DNA of 7,684 nt. It comes from DATAYF01 sp036272735. Its GTDB lineage: Bacteria; Chloroflexota; Ktedonobacteria; Ktedonobacterales; Ktedonobacteraceae. The stretch covers positions 1-7,684 of the forward strand of contig DATAYF010000368.1 of assembly GCA_036272735.1 (NCBI GenBank), given 5' to 3'. The number at the start of each line of letters is the position of its first letter. Position 1 is the stretch's first letter. The notes beneath the pieces are model-generated. The model ran no database searches. It was not told the origin of the DNA and saw only the letters and a program-made list of their open reading frames with translations. Both the position numbers and the translations under genes were made by a program. Positions 1 to 5,823 of the stretch are shown one piece after another.

Positions 1-111
1 CTGCTGGTTGATGCCTTGTTCAAAGAGCAGGCGTACAAGTCGTTTGTTGTTTTCTGTCTGTATGACTATATTTCCTTTCCTTTCCATGTCGATAATAGTA
101 TTAGGCTGCAT
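1..111 (-). CDS. Partial unknown protein, N-terminal part only
   Basis: A minus-strand reading frame opens at ATG 111 and stays open for 37 codons to the window edge; a second in-frame ATG is at 87. The visible residues start MQPNTIIDMERKGNIVIQ and end in RLVRLLFEQGINQQ. They are polar, then amphipathic, with no motif I recognise. Neither ATG has a clear Shine-Dalgarno site. A TTGACA box (minus strand, 129-124) lies just upstream but has no well-spaced -10 partner. A better pair, TTGGGT (189-184) and TTATCT (166-161) with a 17-base spacer, lies between the two groups of CATCTACA repeats. The position right behind an iteron-like cluster would fit a gene controlled by those repeats or a replication or recombination gene, but the protein itself gives no evidence of function. 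The open frame could also be chance. Confidence 0.42.
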   Translation of the reverse strand, partial: MQPNTIIDMERKGNIVIQTENNKRLVRLLFEQGINQQ

Positions 112-140
112 ACATTCAGGTAGTGTCAAGAGGCATGCCA

Positions 141-233
141 CATCTACACATCTACACTTGAGATAAAATGGCTCTATAAGCCGACCCAAGGCCACTTTTT
201 ATCTACACTTGTCATCTACACCATCTACATTTG
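141..233. repeat. Iteron-like cluster of five CATCTACA repeats
   Basis: Four exact CATCTACA units start at 141, 149, 213 and 222, and a one-mismatch unit TATCTACA starts at 200. Three of them extend to the 12-mer [CT]ATCTACA[CT]TTG (149-160, 200-211, 222-233). Read on the minus strand they are TGTAGATG units. The first two abut exactly (8-bp period), the last three are 13 and 9 bp apart, and the groups are separated by about 45 bp. That gap holds a possible minus-strand promoter (TTGGGT, 17 bases, TTATCT). Two groups of direct repeats flanking a promoter suggest multi-copy binding of one protein, either as an operator of the gene at 1-111 or as iterons of a replication origin. No DnaA box or AT-rich unwinding tract was recognised. 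Confidence 0.6.
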
Positions 234-337
234 TTCGTATAGGCTTATTTATCTTCCATGCATAAGATCAGTGCTTGCTTTTCTCGTATGGGTATGGTAA
301 GCTTTTCAGCGAAATACAGTTTATGGAGGTAAAACAA

Positions 338-391
338 ATGTGCATTATCATTGCTTTTTCTATCTTCAATGGACGTGATCGCGCCATTTGA
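338..391 (+). CDS. Possible 17-residue micropeptide
   Basis: An ATG at 338 follows a perfect Shine-Dalgarno site GGAGGT (325-330) at a 7-base spacing, and the frame closes with TGA at 389-391. The predicted peptide is MCIIIAFSIFNGRDRAI: a short hydrophobic start followed by a charged tail. The peptide is too short to judge by content. It ends about 230 bp upstream of the RIO gene, so it could be a leader peptide on the same transcript, or simply a chance ribosome site. A minus-strand open frame covers the same bases, and at most one of the two is likely to be real. Confidence 0.25.
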   Translation: MCIIIAFSIFNGRDRAI

Positions 392-612
392 GAGAGGGTT
401 GATTTGACGTTCCCTCATCGCATCCCTTCTCCATCTCTCCTTATGCCTTGATCCCCTATTGAAGATACTCGTTTCATCCCATTTTCCACAAGATTTTTAT
501 GCGTAATCGATACGATATTGTGCTATGCCTGTATACGCCTAAATAACGGCCAATTTGGTGGGTAGGTGTTTACTTAAAACATGCTACGTGTTCTATGGGC
601 ATAGTGATTGCA

Positions 613-618
613 AAGGAG
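613..618 (+). promoter_or_regulatory. Ribosome binding site that sets the RIO kinase start
   Basis: AAGGAG is followed by six bases and then GTG at 625. It lies inside the frame that would be translated from the upstream ATG at 595, which itself has no Shine-Dalgarno site. This argues for the GTG start. Confidence 0.7.
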
Positions 619-624
619 CACTTT

Positions 625-1599
625 GTGCGTCGAAAAAACGAGTATAATCCCGAAGAGGAAGAACCTGTAACCTTTGTAAAGATAAAGCCTGGAGCCAGGG
701 AACGTGCTCAGCAGAAGCCAATTCACAAGTCGAGCTATGAAGGCAACGCCGATGTACAGCGCTGGTTGAAGTTGCAAGCCGTTGATGAACAGAACGCGAA
801 ACCAACGTTTCAGCCAACGTTCTTAGCGTCGCAGCGTGATGCCTCCTGGTTACTTTCATCGTTGGCGCGTTTCTATGATGAAAACCTGATTAGCGATGTG
901 CTGTACGCCGTACGTAGTGGCAAAGAGGCGACGGTCTATTGTTGCCGGGCGCATCCCTCCACTGGCGTAGAATACCTTGCTGCCAAGGTATATCGTCCCC
1001 GTATGTTTCGCAATTTACGTAACGATGCTGTCTATCGTTTAAGCCGTGTGCAGCGTGACGAGCAGGGCAAGGCCCTGCACGGTGGCACGCGCCACGGCAC
1101 GATGACTCGTAAAGGTGAGAAAGGTCGATCCTCTCAGGTCGCGAGCTGGATTGAGTACGAGTATCAAACGCAGTGCTTATTGTACGAGAGTGGGTGTGAT
1201 GTGCCACGTCCCTATGGGCATCTCGGCAACGCGGTGCTTATGGAGTATCTTGGCGATGGTGAAGAGGGTGCACCTTTGCTGAGTGAGGTGCAATTGCAGC
1301 GTGAGGAGGCCCAACCGCTGTTCGAGCAAATTCTGCGCAATATTGAACTGGCACTCGCTCATCATCGTATTCATGGTGATTTGTCCGAGTACAATATCCT
1401 CTACTGGCAGGAACAGGTAAAATTGATTGATTTTGCGCAGGCTGTAGACCCTGTGCATAATTCGGATGTGTTCACACTTTTTGCCCGCGATGTCGAGCGT
1501 GTCTGCCATTACTTTGCCCGTTATGGAGTAGTGGCTGATGCCGATGCGTTGGCGAAACGTCTATGGTTGCGCAGCATTGGCGCTACACATCCCATGTAA
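625..1599 (+). CDS. RIO-family serine/threonine protein kinase
   Basis: Atypical protein kinase of the RIO family, closest in motifs to RIO1. From GTG 625 it has 324 residues; an in-frame ATG at 595 would add ten. Visible motifs in GTG numbering: the nucleotide-binding SGKEATVY (98-105) standing in for a P-loop, the ATP-contacting lysine in AAKVYR (Lys121), the catalytic loop HGDLSEYN (250-257, Asp252 and Asn257), and the metal-binding LIDF (Asp269) replacing DFG. An acidic run EEEE is near residues 10-13, and a basic, glycine-rich flexible segment spans about 152-171. RIO proteins lack the peptide-binding lobe of ordinary kinases. In archaea and eukaryotes they act as ATPases in small-subunit ribosome maturation; the bacterial role is poorly defined. 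The gene stands alone on this strand and ends 26 bp before a 55-bp palindrome. Family assignment is secure, cellular target unknown. Confidence 0.93.
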   Translation: MRRKNEYNPEEEEPVTFVKIKPGARERAQQKPIHKSSYEGNADVQRWLKLQAVDEQNAKPTFQPTFLASQRDASWLLSSLARFYDENLISDVLYAVRSGKEATVYCCRAHPSTGVEYLAAKVYRPRMFRNLRNDAVYRLSRVQRDEQGKALHGGTRHGTMTRKGEKGRSSQVASWIEYEYQTQCLLYESGCDVPRPYGHLGNAVLMEYLGDGEEGAPLLSEVQLQREEAQPLFEQILRNIELALAHHRIHGDLSEYNILYWQEQVKLIDFAQAVDPVHNSDVFTLFARDVERVCHYFARYGVVADADALAKRLWLRSIGATHPM

Positions 1600-1625
1600 C
1601 CAAACCCATTTTTCCCTCTCCTGAC

Positions 1626-1680
1626 ACTCTATAGAAATGTCTGTATGGACCGCCGGTCCATACAGACATTTCTATAGAGT
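1626..1680. terminator. 55-bp perfect palindrome, likely bidirectional terminator
   Basis: Two 27-bp arms (1626-1652 and 1654-1680) are perfectly complementary around a single central C; as RNA the tip would be a GGACC/GGTCC stem with a three-base loop. It lies 26 bp after the RIO stop codon. On the minus strand it begins at the very next base after the TGA of the 31-residue gene. For the RIO transcript a run of six T (1687-1692) follows, but only after six other bases; for the minus-strand transcript no T-tract follows. A terminator or 3'-protecting hairpin shared by two convergent genes is the simplest reading. Confidence 0.75.
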
Positions 1681-1776
1681 TCAAGATTTTTTGGTTTCGC
1701 GTGTGAATAGAAAAAACATCAGGATGACCAGCAGAAAAAATACGAGAACGAGCAGATAGTCGATAACCGCTAACAT
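1681..1776 (-). CDS. 31-residue single-helix membrane protein
   Basis: Short ORF from ATG 1776 to TGA 1683-1681, preceded by AAAGGAG (1792-1786) at a 9-base spacing, one of the best ribosome sites in the window. The product starts MLAVIDYLLVLVFFLLVILM and ends FFLFTRETKKS. One strongly hydrophobic helix covers about residues 2-24, followed by a short basic tail, which by the positive-inside rule would sit in the cytoplasm. This is the design of small membrane-complex subunits or regulators such as KdpF or CydX types, but it matches none of them in sequence that I can recognise, and no partner gene adjoins. It is convergent with the RIO gene and divergent from the lipid kinase. The stop codon abuts the 55-bp palindrome. 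A chance ORF cannot be excluded, but ribosome site, composition and terminator agree. Confidence 0.62.
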   Translation of the reverse strand: MLAVIDYLLVLVFFLLVILMFFLFTRETKKS

Positions 1777-1882
1777 CTATTGCCGCTCCTTTGCTACGCC
1801 AGTATTCACAAAAATAGTTGTATGCTCTCATGAGGGATACGTTCTTCAGCAGACGAATGGAGACAACGGCATGCCTGGCTTA

Positions 1883-1911
1883 TTGTAGAGATAAGCTGAA
1901 GATGGTACAAT
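1883..1911 (+). promoter_or_regulatory. Sigma-70-like promoter of the lipid kinase gene
   Basis: TTGTAG (1883-1888) and TACAAT (1906-1911) are separated by 17 bases, giving a predicted start near 1918 and a leader of about 30 bases before ATG 1948. The -10 box lies inside one arm of an inverted repeat. Confidence 0.5.
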
Positions 1912-1932
1912 CGTGCGAAACAATTGTACCAT
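1902..1932. promoter_or_regulatory. Inverted repeat over the lipid kinase promoter, candidate operator
   Basis: ATGGTACAAT (1902-1911) and its exact complement ATTGTACCAT (1923-1932) are spaced by 11 bases (centre to centre 21 bp, two helical turns). The left arm contains the -10 box and the right arm covers about +6 to +15, directly before the AAAGGAG ribosome site. This is the layout of a repressor operator. It could alternatively fold as an RNA hairpin next to the ribosome site. No regulator gene is in the window. Confidence 0.55.
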
Positions 1933-1947
1933 ACAAAGGAGCCTTAT

Positions 1948-2868
1948 ATGGGAGCCAGCGCAATCTCCCCCCTGGTGATTCTTAATCCCGCCGCTAATCG
2001 AGGGGATATGAGTTTTTACCGGGCATGGTTACCTGACCGTGTAGCTGAGGAGCACGGGGAGTATCGAGAGACGACGCAACCGGGCGACGCGAACGTATGG
2101 GCGATGCAGGCGGCACGAGAGGGACGGCCTCTGGTCGTGGTGGGAGGAGATGGTTCGCTTAATGAGGTCATAAGTGGGATTTTGGCGGTGGGTGGCAGAG
2201 TGCCGCTGGGTATAATTCCTACTGGTTCTGGCAACGATTTTGCCTGGTATGCGCTCAAACTCCCTCGTGACCCCAAAGCATTGTTCGTGCGCGCTTTTCA
2301 CGGTCATCCTGTTGACGTTGATGCAGGCGTGGTGAACGGACGCTATTTTGTGAACTCCTTTGGCGTTGGCCTGGACGCGGATGTCGCGGTTGCTGCTGGC
2401 GAGTTGAAAAAGGTGCCTTTCCTGCGTGGCACGCGCTTATATTATGCGGCGATTATGCGGCAAATGCTGTTTGGGTATCAGCGTTGTCCCTGGCTAAAAT
2501 TTGGCCTGGATGAAGAGATAGATGTTGGACTACGAGGAGATGTGCAGGAGCGACGCTACATTTTGCTGGCGGTTAGCAATGGACCAACCTACGGGGCTGG
2601 CTTTCGTATTAACCCCAAAGCGGTCTACAATGATGGTTTCTTCGATGTCTGCGCTATCGATTATTTGCCACAGGTACGGGCCCTGAGCCTGCTCTCACGC
2701 GCAAAGAGAGGGGAGCACGAAGGCTTGCCGGTGGTCCATTTTTATCGTGTGCGCAAGGTGCATATCGAGAGCCGTGAGCCTGTCAATACGTTGTTGGATG
2801 GAGAAACTACCCGCGCTACCAGCTTCCATGCAGAAGTGCTTCCGGGCGCGTTACAGGTGCGGGTGTAG
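1948..2868 (+). CDS. Diacylglycerol/lipid kinase of the DagK (YegS/BmrU) family
   Basis: Cytoplasmic lipid kinase that transfers the ATP gamma-phosphate to diacylglycerol or a related lipid, feeding phosphatidate recycling. The start is ATG 1948 with AAAGGAG six bases upstream; a TTG at 1924 is in frame but lies upstream of that site. The 306-residue product is the usual length. Visible motifs: the N-terminal strand and loop VILNPAANRG (10-19), the DAGK catalytic signature GGDGSLNEV (66-74), the nucleotide-site PTGSGNDFA (91-99), the C-terminal-lobe element SNGPTYGAGF (210-219) with NDGFFDV (228-234), and LLDGE (282-286) near the end. These are the hallmarks of the family and all look intact. 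Substrate (diacylglycerol, sphingoid base or other) cannot be read from sequence. Its 3' end faces endonuclease III with a 9-bp gap and no visible terminator. Confidence 0.93.
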   Translation: MGASAISPLVILNPAANRGDMSFYRAWLPDRVAEEHGEYRETTQPGDANVWAMQAAREGRPLVVVGGDGSLNEVISGILAVGGRVPLGIIPTGSGNDFAWYALKLPRDPKALFVRAFHGHPVDVDAGVVNGRYFVNSFGVGLDADVAVAAGELKKVPFLRGTRLYYAAIMRQMLFGYQRCPWLKFGLDEEIDVGLRGDVQERRYILLAVSNGPTYGAGFRINPKAVYNDGFFDVCAIDYLPQVRALSLLSRAKRGEHEGLPVVHFYRVRKVHIESREPVNTLLDGETTRATSFHAEVLPGALQVRV

Positions 2869-2877
2869 GAAGTTGAC

Positions 2878-3579
2878 TTATGCTTTCTCCATTTTCGCCG
2901 CGCTGGGGACATTGGCGGTTGGGCACATGGCGGCCAGCGTACAGCGTTCGCACAGCGGTTTGCGTGCATCACAGATGGCACGCCCATGAAAAATGAGCAG
3001 ATGGGAAAGATCGAGCCAATCTTTTTCGGGCACGGTGCGCATTAGCTCTTTCTCGATCTTGACCGGGTCAGTATTTTTCGTCCAGCCAAGTCTGCGGGCG
3101 AGACGCCCAACATGCGTATCGACGACAACGCCTTCGATAATACCGAAGGCATTCCCCAGGACCACGTTCGCTGTTTTTCGCGCCACGCCGGAGAGGCTGA
3201 GGATTGCCGTCATGGTGCGGGGAACTTCGCCACCGTGCTCGGTGATGATGCGTTGACAGGTTGCACGAATGTTTTTGGCTTTGTTGCGATAGAAGCCGGT
3301 GGAACGAATATCTTGTTCTAACTCCTCCTGGCTTACCGTTGCAAAATCTTCGACACTACGATATTTCTGAAACAGTGTTTTGGTAACGATGTTGACTCTT
3401 TCATCGGTACATTGCGCCGAAAGCTGGGTCGCGACCAGTAGTTCCAGAGGGTTAGAGAAATTGAGCGAGCAAGCTGCATCGGGATAGAGGCGGCGCAGTT
3501 CTGCGATAACAGCGTGCACCTGCTCAGTCGAGCCGGGTTCGGGTCCAGTGTAAGGTGTTGTTGTGGATGTCTCTTCCAT
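2878..3579 (-). CDS. nth: Endonuclease III, DNA glycosylase/AP lyase
   Basis: Base-excision repair enzyme that removes oxidised pyrimidines and nicks the abasic site by beta-elimination. The start is ATG 3579, preceded by CGGAG with a spacing of about six; the frame extends upstream to ATG 3705, but that lies inside a palindrome and has no ribosome site. The product has 233 residues, about 20 more than the E. coli enzyme because of a polar N-terminal tail (1-20). Visible features: the conserved LVATQLSAQCTD (48-59), the helix-hairpin-helix LSGVARKTANVVL (129-141) with catalytic Lys135, VVVDTHVGRL (151-160) with catalytic Asp154, and a C-terminal iron-sulfur cluster motif Cys203-X6-Cys210-X2-Cys213-X5-Cys219 typical for [4Fe-4S] Nth. 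It lies 83 bp downstream of the palindrome that ends acs, so it is probably transcribed from its own promoter. Confidence 0.95.
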   Translation of the reverse strand: MEETSTTTPYTGPEPGSTEQVHAVIAELRRLYPDAACSLNFSNPLELLVATQLSAQCTDERVNIVTKTLFQKYRSVEDFATVSQEELEQDIRSTGFYRNKAKNIRATCQRIITEHGGEVPRTMTAILSLSGVARKTANVVLGNAFGIIEGVVVDTHVGRLARRLGWTKNTDPVKIEKELMRTVPEKDWLDLSHLLIFHGRAICDARKPLCERCTLAAMCPTANVPSAAKMEKA

Positions 3580-3661
3580 CGTTTCTCCGCAGTGTGGGCG
3601 CGTGGCCTTATTTGTGTGTGTGCTTATTGTAGTTGCTGGCTGCAAAATATGCAAGAGATGA

Positions 3662-3707
3662 GAATGGAGATAGGCGTTGTGCGGCCGCACAACGCCTATC
3701 TCCATTC
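3662..3707. terminator. 46-bp perfect palindrome behind acs
   Basis: Two 23-bp arms (3662-3684, 3685-3707) are perfectly complementary with no central base; the centre is GTGCGGCCGCAC. It begins 24 bp after the acs stop codon in the direction of transcription and ends 82 bp before the nth start. No T-tract follows on either strand; the minus strand reads TCATCTCTTGCATATTTTGC after the stem. It probably terminates or caps the acs message and separates it from nth. Confidence 0.7.
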
Positions 3708-3731
3708 CTACTAAGCGTGTCCTGACGGAAG

Positions 3732-5675
3732 TTAGCCATCCAATGTACTGATATCACCAACTGGCTCGCCCAACTCTCTGGCACGCATGACGCGACGCAT
3801 AATTTTCCCTGAGCGCGTCTTCGGGAGGCTGGGAACGAATTCCAGCTCATCGGGAGTCGCAATGGCACCAACTAATGCACGCACGTGCAATTTGAGTTCC
3901 TGCGCCAACTCTTCGGTTGGCTGGATGGTACCCTTGAGAATCACGAACACTTTGAGGTGTTCGCCTTTGATCGGGTCTGGTTTGCCAATAGCGGCCGCTT
4001 CAGCAACAGCCGGGTGACTGACGAGGCTGGACTCGATTTCCATGGAGCCGAGACGGTGCCCACTGACCTTAATAACATCGTCAACGCGGCCCTGGATGCG
4101 GAAGTAGCCTTGTTTGTCGATGGTTGCCGCATCGCCCGCAAAGTACACATTCGGGATCGTTTCCCAATAGGTTTTGTAGCGATCAGGGTCGCCATAAATG
4201 GTACGCATCTGGCTGGGCCAGGGATGACGAATGATCAAGAAGCCGCCTTTTTCAGAGCCCACCGGCGTGCCATTTTTGTCGACGACATCGGCTTCAATGG
4301 TGGGAAATGGACGTGCTGCACTTCCCGGCTTGAGTGGCAGTCTGATTGTTGGGCTGATAAGGATAGAGCCGGTCTCTGTCTGCCACCAGGTATCCATAAT
4401 AGGTAGCTCGCCGTGCCCAATATTCTTGCGATACCATATCCAGGCTTCGGGATTAATCGGCTCACCAACGGAGCCAAGCAGGCGTAAGCTAGAGATGTCG
4501 TGTTTCGCGGGCCACTCTTCTCCGAAGCGCATCAGGCCACGAATGGCGGTTGGCGAGGTATAGAGAGTGGTGACCTTGTATTTTTCGACGATTGACCAGA
4601 AGCGATCAGGTTGTGGATAGGTCGGTACTCCCTCAAAGAGCACATTCGTCAGGCCGTTCATCAGTGGTCCATAGATGATGTAGCTGTGCCCGGTGATCCA
4701 ACCAACGTCTGCTGTGCACCAGTAAACATCGTTGTCTTTGCTATCGAAGATGAATTTGGTAGTCGTGTACGTACCGACAGCGTACCCACCCTGGGTATGA
4801 ACCACGCCTTTCGGTTTGCCTGTGCTGCCGCTGGTGTGGAGGATGAAGAGCATATCCTCGCTATCCATGGGTTCGCAGGGCACCACCGTATCAAGCGGAA
4901 TGGAGGCAACAAGCTCGTCCCAGTAGACATCGCGCCCCGCCTGCATTGCTACATCGATCCCAAGGCGGCGGTAGACAACGACTTTTTCGATGGTTGGGGT
5001 TTCGCTCACGGCCTCATCAGCAATTTTTTTCAGCTCGATCAGCTTGCCGCCTCGATAATTGCCATCCGCCGTAATTAGCACTTTGGCCTGGGCATCGTTG
5101 ATGCGGTCACGCAAAGAGTTGGCGGCGAAGCCACCAAACACCACGGTATGCACCGCTCCCAGCCTGGCAACAGCCAGCACCGCCGCAACTTGTTCGATGA
5201 CAGCAGGCATATAGATGGTGACGCGGTCGCCCTTCTTGACACCGAGGTTTTGTAGGCCTCTGGCGAACTGGTTTGTGAGTTGATAGAGCTGCTCATAGGT
5301 GACGGAACGCGTTGCACCATCGTCGCCCTCCCAGTGAAAGGCAATTTTATTGCGGATGGCCGTGTGCATGTGGCGATCTAAGCAGTTGTCAACGATGTTG
5401 AATTTGCCACCAGCGAACCAGGTGAAGAATGGCTTTTCGGTCCATGCAAAGGTCGTTTGCCAGGGGGCAAACCAGTGAAGTTCACTCGCCATATCATTCC
5501 AGAACTCAAGGCGATGCTGCAATGACCACTGGTAAAACGCCTCGTAGTCTTCAAACCCTTTTTGTTGCATATAGTCGGTGATGCGTGCGTTTTGTACGAG
5601 AGCATCTGCGGGCGGGAATAGGCGATCCTCGATTAAAATAGAGTCGGTATTTTCAAAACTGAGATTGCTACTCAT
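3732..5675 (-). CDS. acs: Acetyl-CoA synthetase (AMP-forming)
   Basis: Converts acetate, ATP and CoA to acetyl-CoA, AMP and pyrophosphate through an acetyl-adenylate; cytoplasmic. The start is ATG 5675 with AAAGGAG about 11 bases upstream; an in-frame TTG at 5684 is too close to that site. The 647 residues match the usual length of about 650. Motifs in order: WFAGGKFN (86-93) of the Acs N-terminal domain, the ATP-binding loop TSGSTGKPKG (281-290), DVGWITGHSYIIYGPL (323-338), adenylate/acetate pocket WWQTETG (430-436) whose Trp pair restricts the pocket to acetate, YFAGDAA (511-517), GRVDDVIKVSGHR (529-541) at the domain hinge, and RSGKIMRR (621-628) with Lys624, the lysine acetylated by Pat-type enzymes and freed by sirtuins in other bacteria. 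It follows the acetate transporter gene by 140 bp on the same strand, so uptake and activation are coupled. Confidence 0.96.
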   Translation of the reverse strand: MSSNLSFENTDSILIEDRLFPPADALVQNARITDYMQQKGFEDYEAFYQWSLQHRLEFWNDMASELHWFAPWQTTFAWTEKPFFTWFAGGKFNIVDNCLDRHMHTAIRNKIAFHWEGDDGATRSVTYEQLYQLTNQFARGLQNLGVKKGDRVTIYMPAVIEQVAAVLAVARLGAVHTVVFGGFAANSLRDRINDAQAKVLITADGNYRGGKLIELKKIADEAVSETPTIEKVVVYRRLGIDVAMQAGRDVYWDELVASIPLDTVVPCEPMDSEDMLFILHTSGSTGKPKGVVHTQGGYAVGTYTTTKFIFDSKDNDVYWCTADVGWITGHSYIIYGPLMNGLTNVLFEGVPTYPQPDRFWSIVEKYKVTTLYTSPTAIRGLMRFGEEWPAKHDISSLRLLGSVGEPINPEAWIWYRKNIGHGELPIMDTWWQTETGSILISPTIRLPLKPGSAARPFPTIEADVVDKNGTPVGSEKGGFLIIRHPWPSQMRTIYGDPDRYKTYWETIPNVYFAGDAATIDKQGYFRIQGRVDDVIKVSGHRLGSMEIESSLVSHPAVAEAAAIGKPDPIKGEHLKVFVILKGTIQPTEELAQELKLHVRALVGAIATPDELEFVPSLPKTRSGKIMRRVMRARELGEPVGDISTLDG

Positions 5676-5732
5676 AAGAAACAACTCTCCTTTGAATGAA
5701 GCGATAATCCAGCGTCGGTACTACGGAAGAAC

Positions 5733-5756
5733 GCCACTCTCGCATGCGAGAGTGGC
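5733..5756. promoter_or_regulatory. 24-bp perfect palindrome between satP and acs
   Basis: GCCACTCTCGCA and TGCGAGAGTGGC (12-bp arms, no central base) lie between the transporter stop (5816) and the acs start (5675). No T-tract follows on either strand. As RNA it would fold to a hairpin inside the presumed satP-acs message, acting as a partial terminator or processing signal that lowers or uncouples acs expression; as DNA it could be an operator for a dimeric regulator. Confidence 0.55.
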
Positions 5757-5797
5757 ATGTAAGGACGACATTATGCCGGGTTGCTGTCAATCCAAAT

Positions 5798-5823
5798 GAG
5801 CTTAATGCGCGGTAATTAAGCTC
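5798..5823. terminator. Hairpin straddling the satP stop codon
   Basis: GAGCTTAAT (5798-5806) and ATTAAGCTC (5815-5823) are exact complements around the 8-base loop; the stop codon of the transporter (5818-5816) lies in one arm. No T-tract follows on the minus strand. With the 24-bp palindrome 41 bp further on, the transporter message has two successive hairpins after its coding region. A role in 3'-end stability or partial termination is inferred. Confidence 0.4.

Larger units (their letters stand above)
234..624. other. Long stretch without a secure gene
   Basis: This is the leader region of the RIO kinase gene. It carries one very short plus-strand ORF with a perfect Shine-Dalgarno site (338-391) and, overlapping it on the minus strand, an open frame of 57 codons (418-245) with a poor ribosome site. 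No tRNA, riboswitch or long palindrome was seen. Several weak promoter-like boxes exist near 500-590, but none has both hexamers at a good spacing, so the RIO promoter is not assigned. Confidence 0.5.

Noticed and set aside
245..418. 57-codon minus-strand frame starting MRERQINPLS
   Set aside because: The ribosome site is poor, there is no recognisable domain, and it overlaps the perfect Shine-Dalgarno ORF on the other strand. Not excluded, but not supported.
1583..1831. 82-codon minus-strand frame across the 55-bp palindrome
   Set aside because: It overlaps the end of RIO and reads through both arms of the palindrome; the 31-residue frame in the same place has a far better ribosome site and coherent composition.
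3580..3705. Longer N-terminus of endonuclease III from ATG 3705
   Set aside because: The upstream codons run out of the 46-bp palindrome, the ATG has no ribosome site, and ATG 3579 has GGAG at a good distance; the extra residues match nothing in the family.
3885..4406. 173-codon plus-strand frame opposite acs
   Set aside because: It is a shadow of the acs reading frame; no ribosome site and no family resemblance, while acs has every expected motif.
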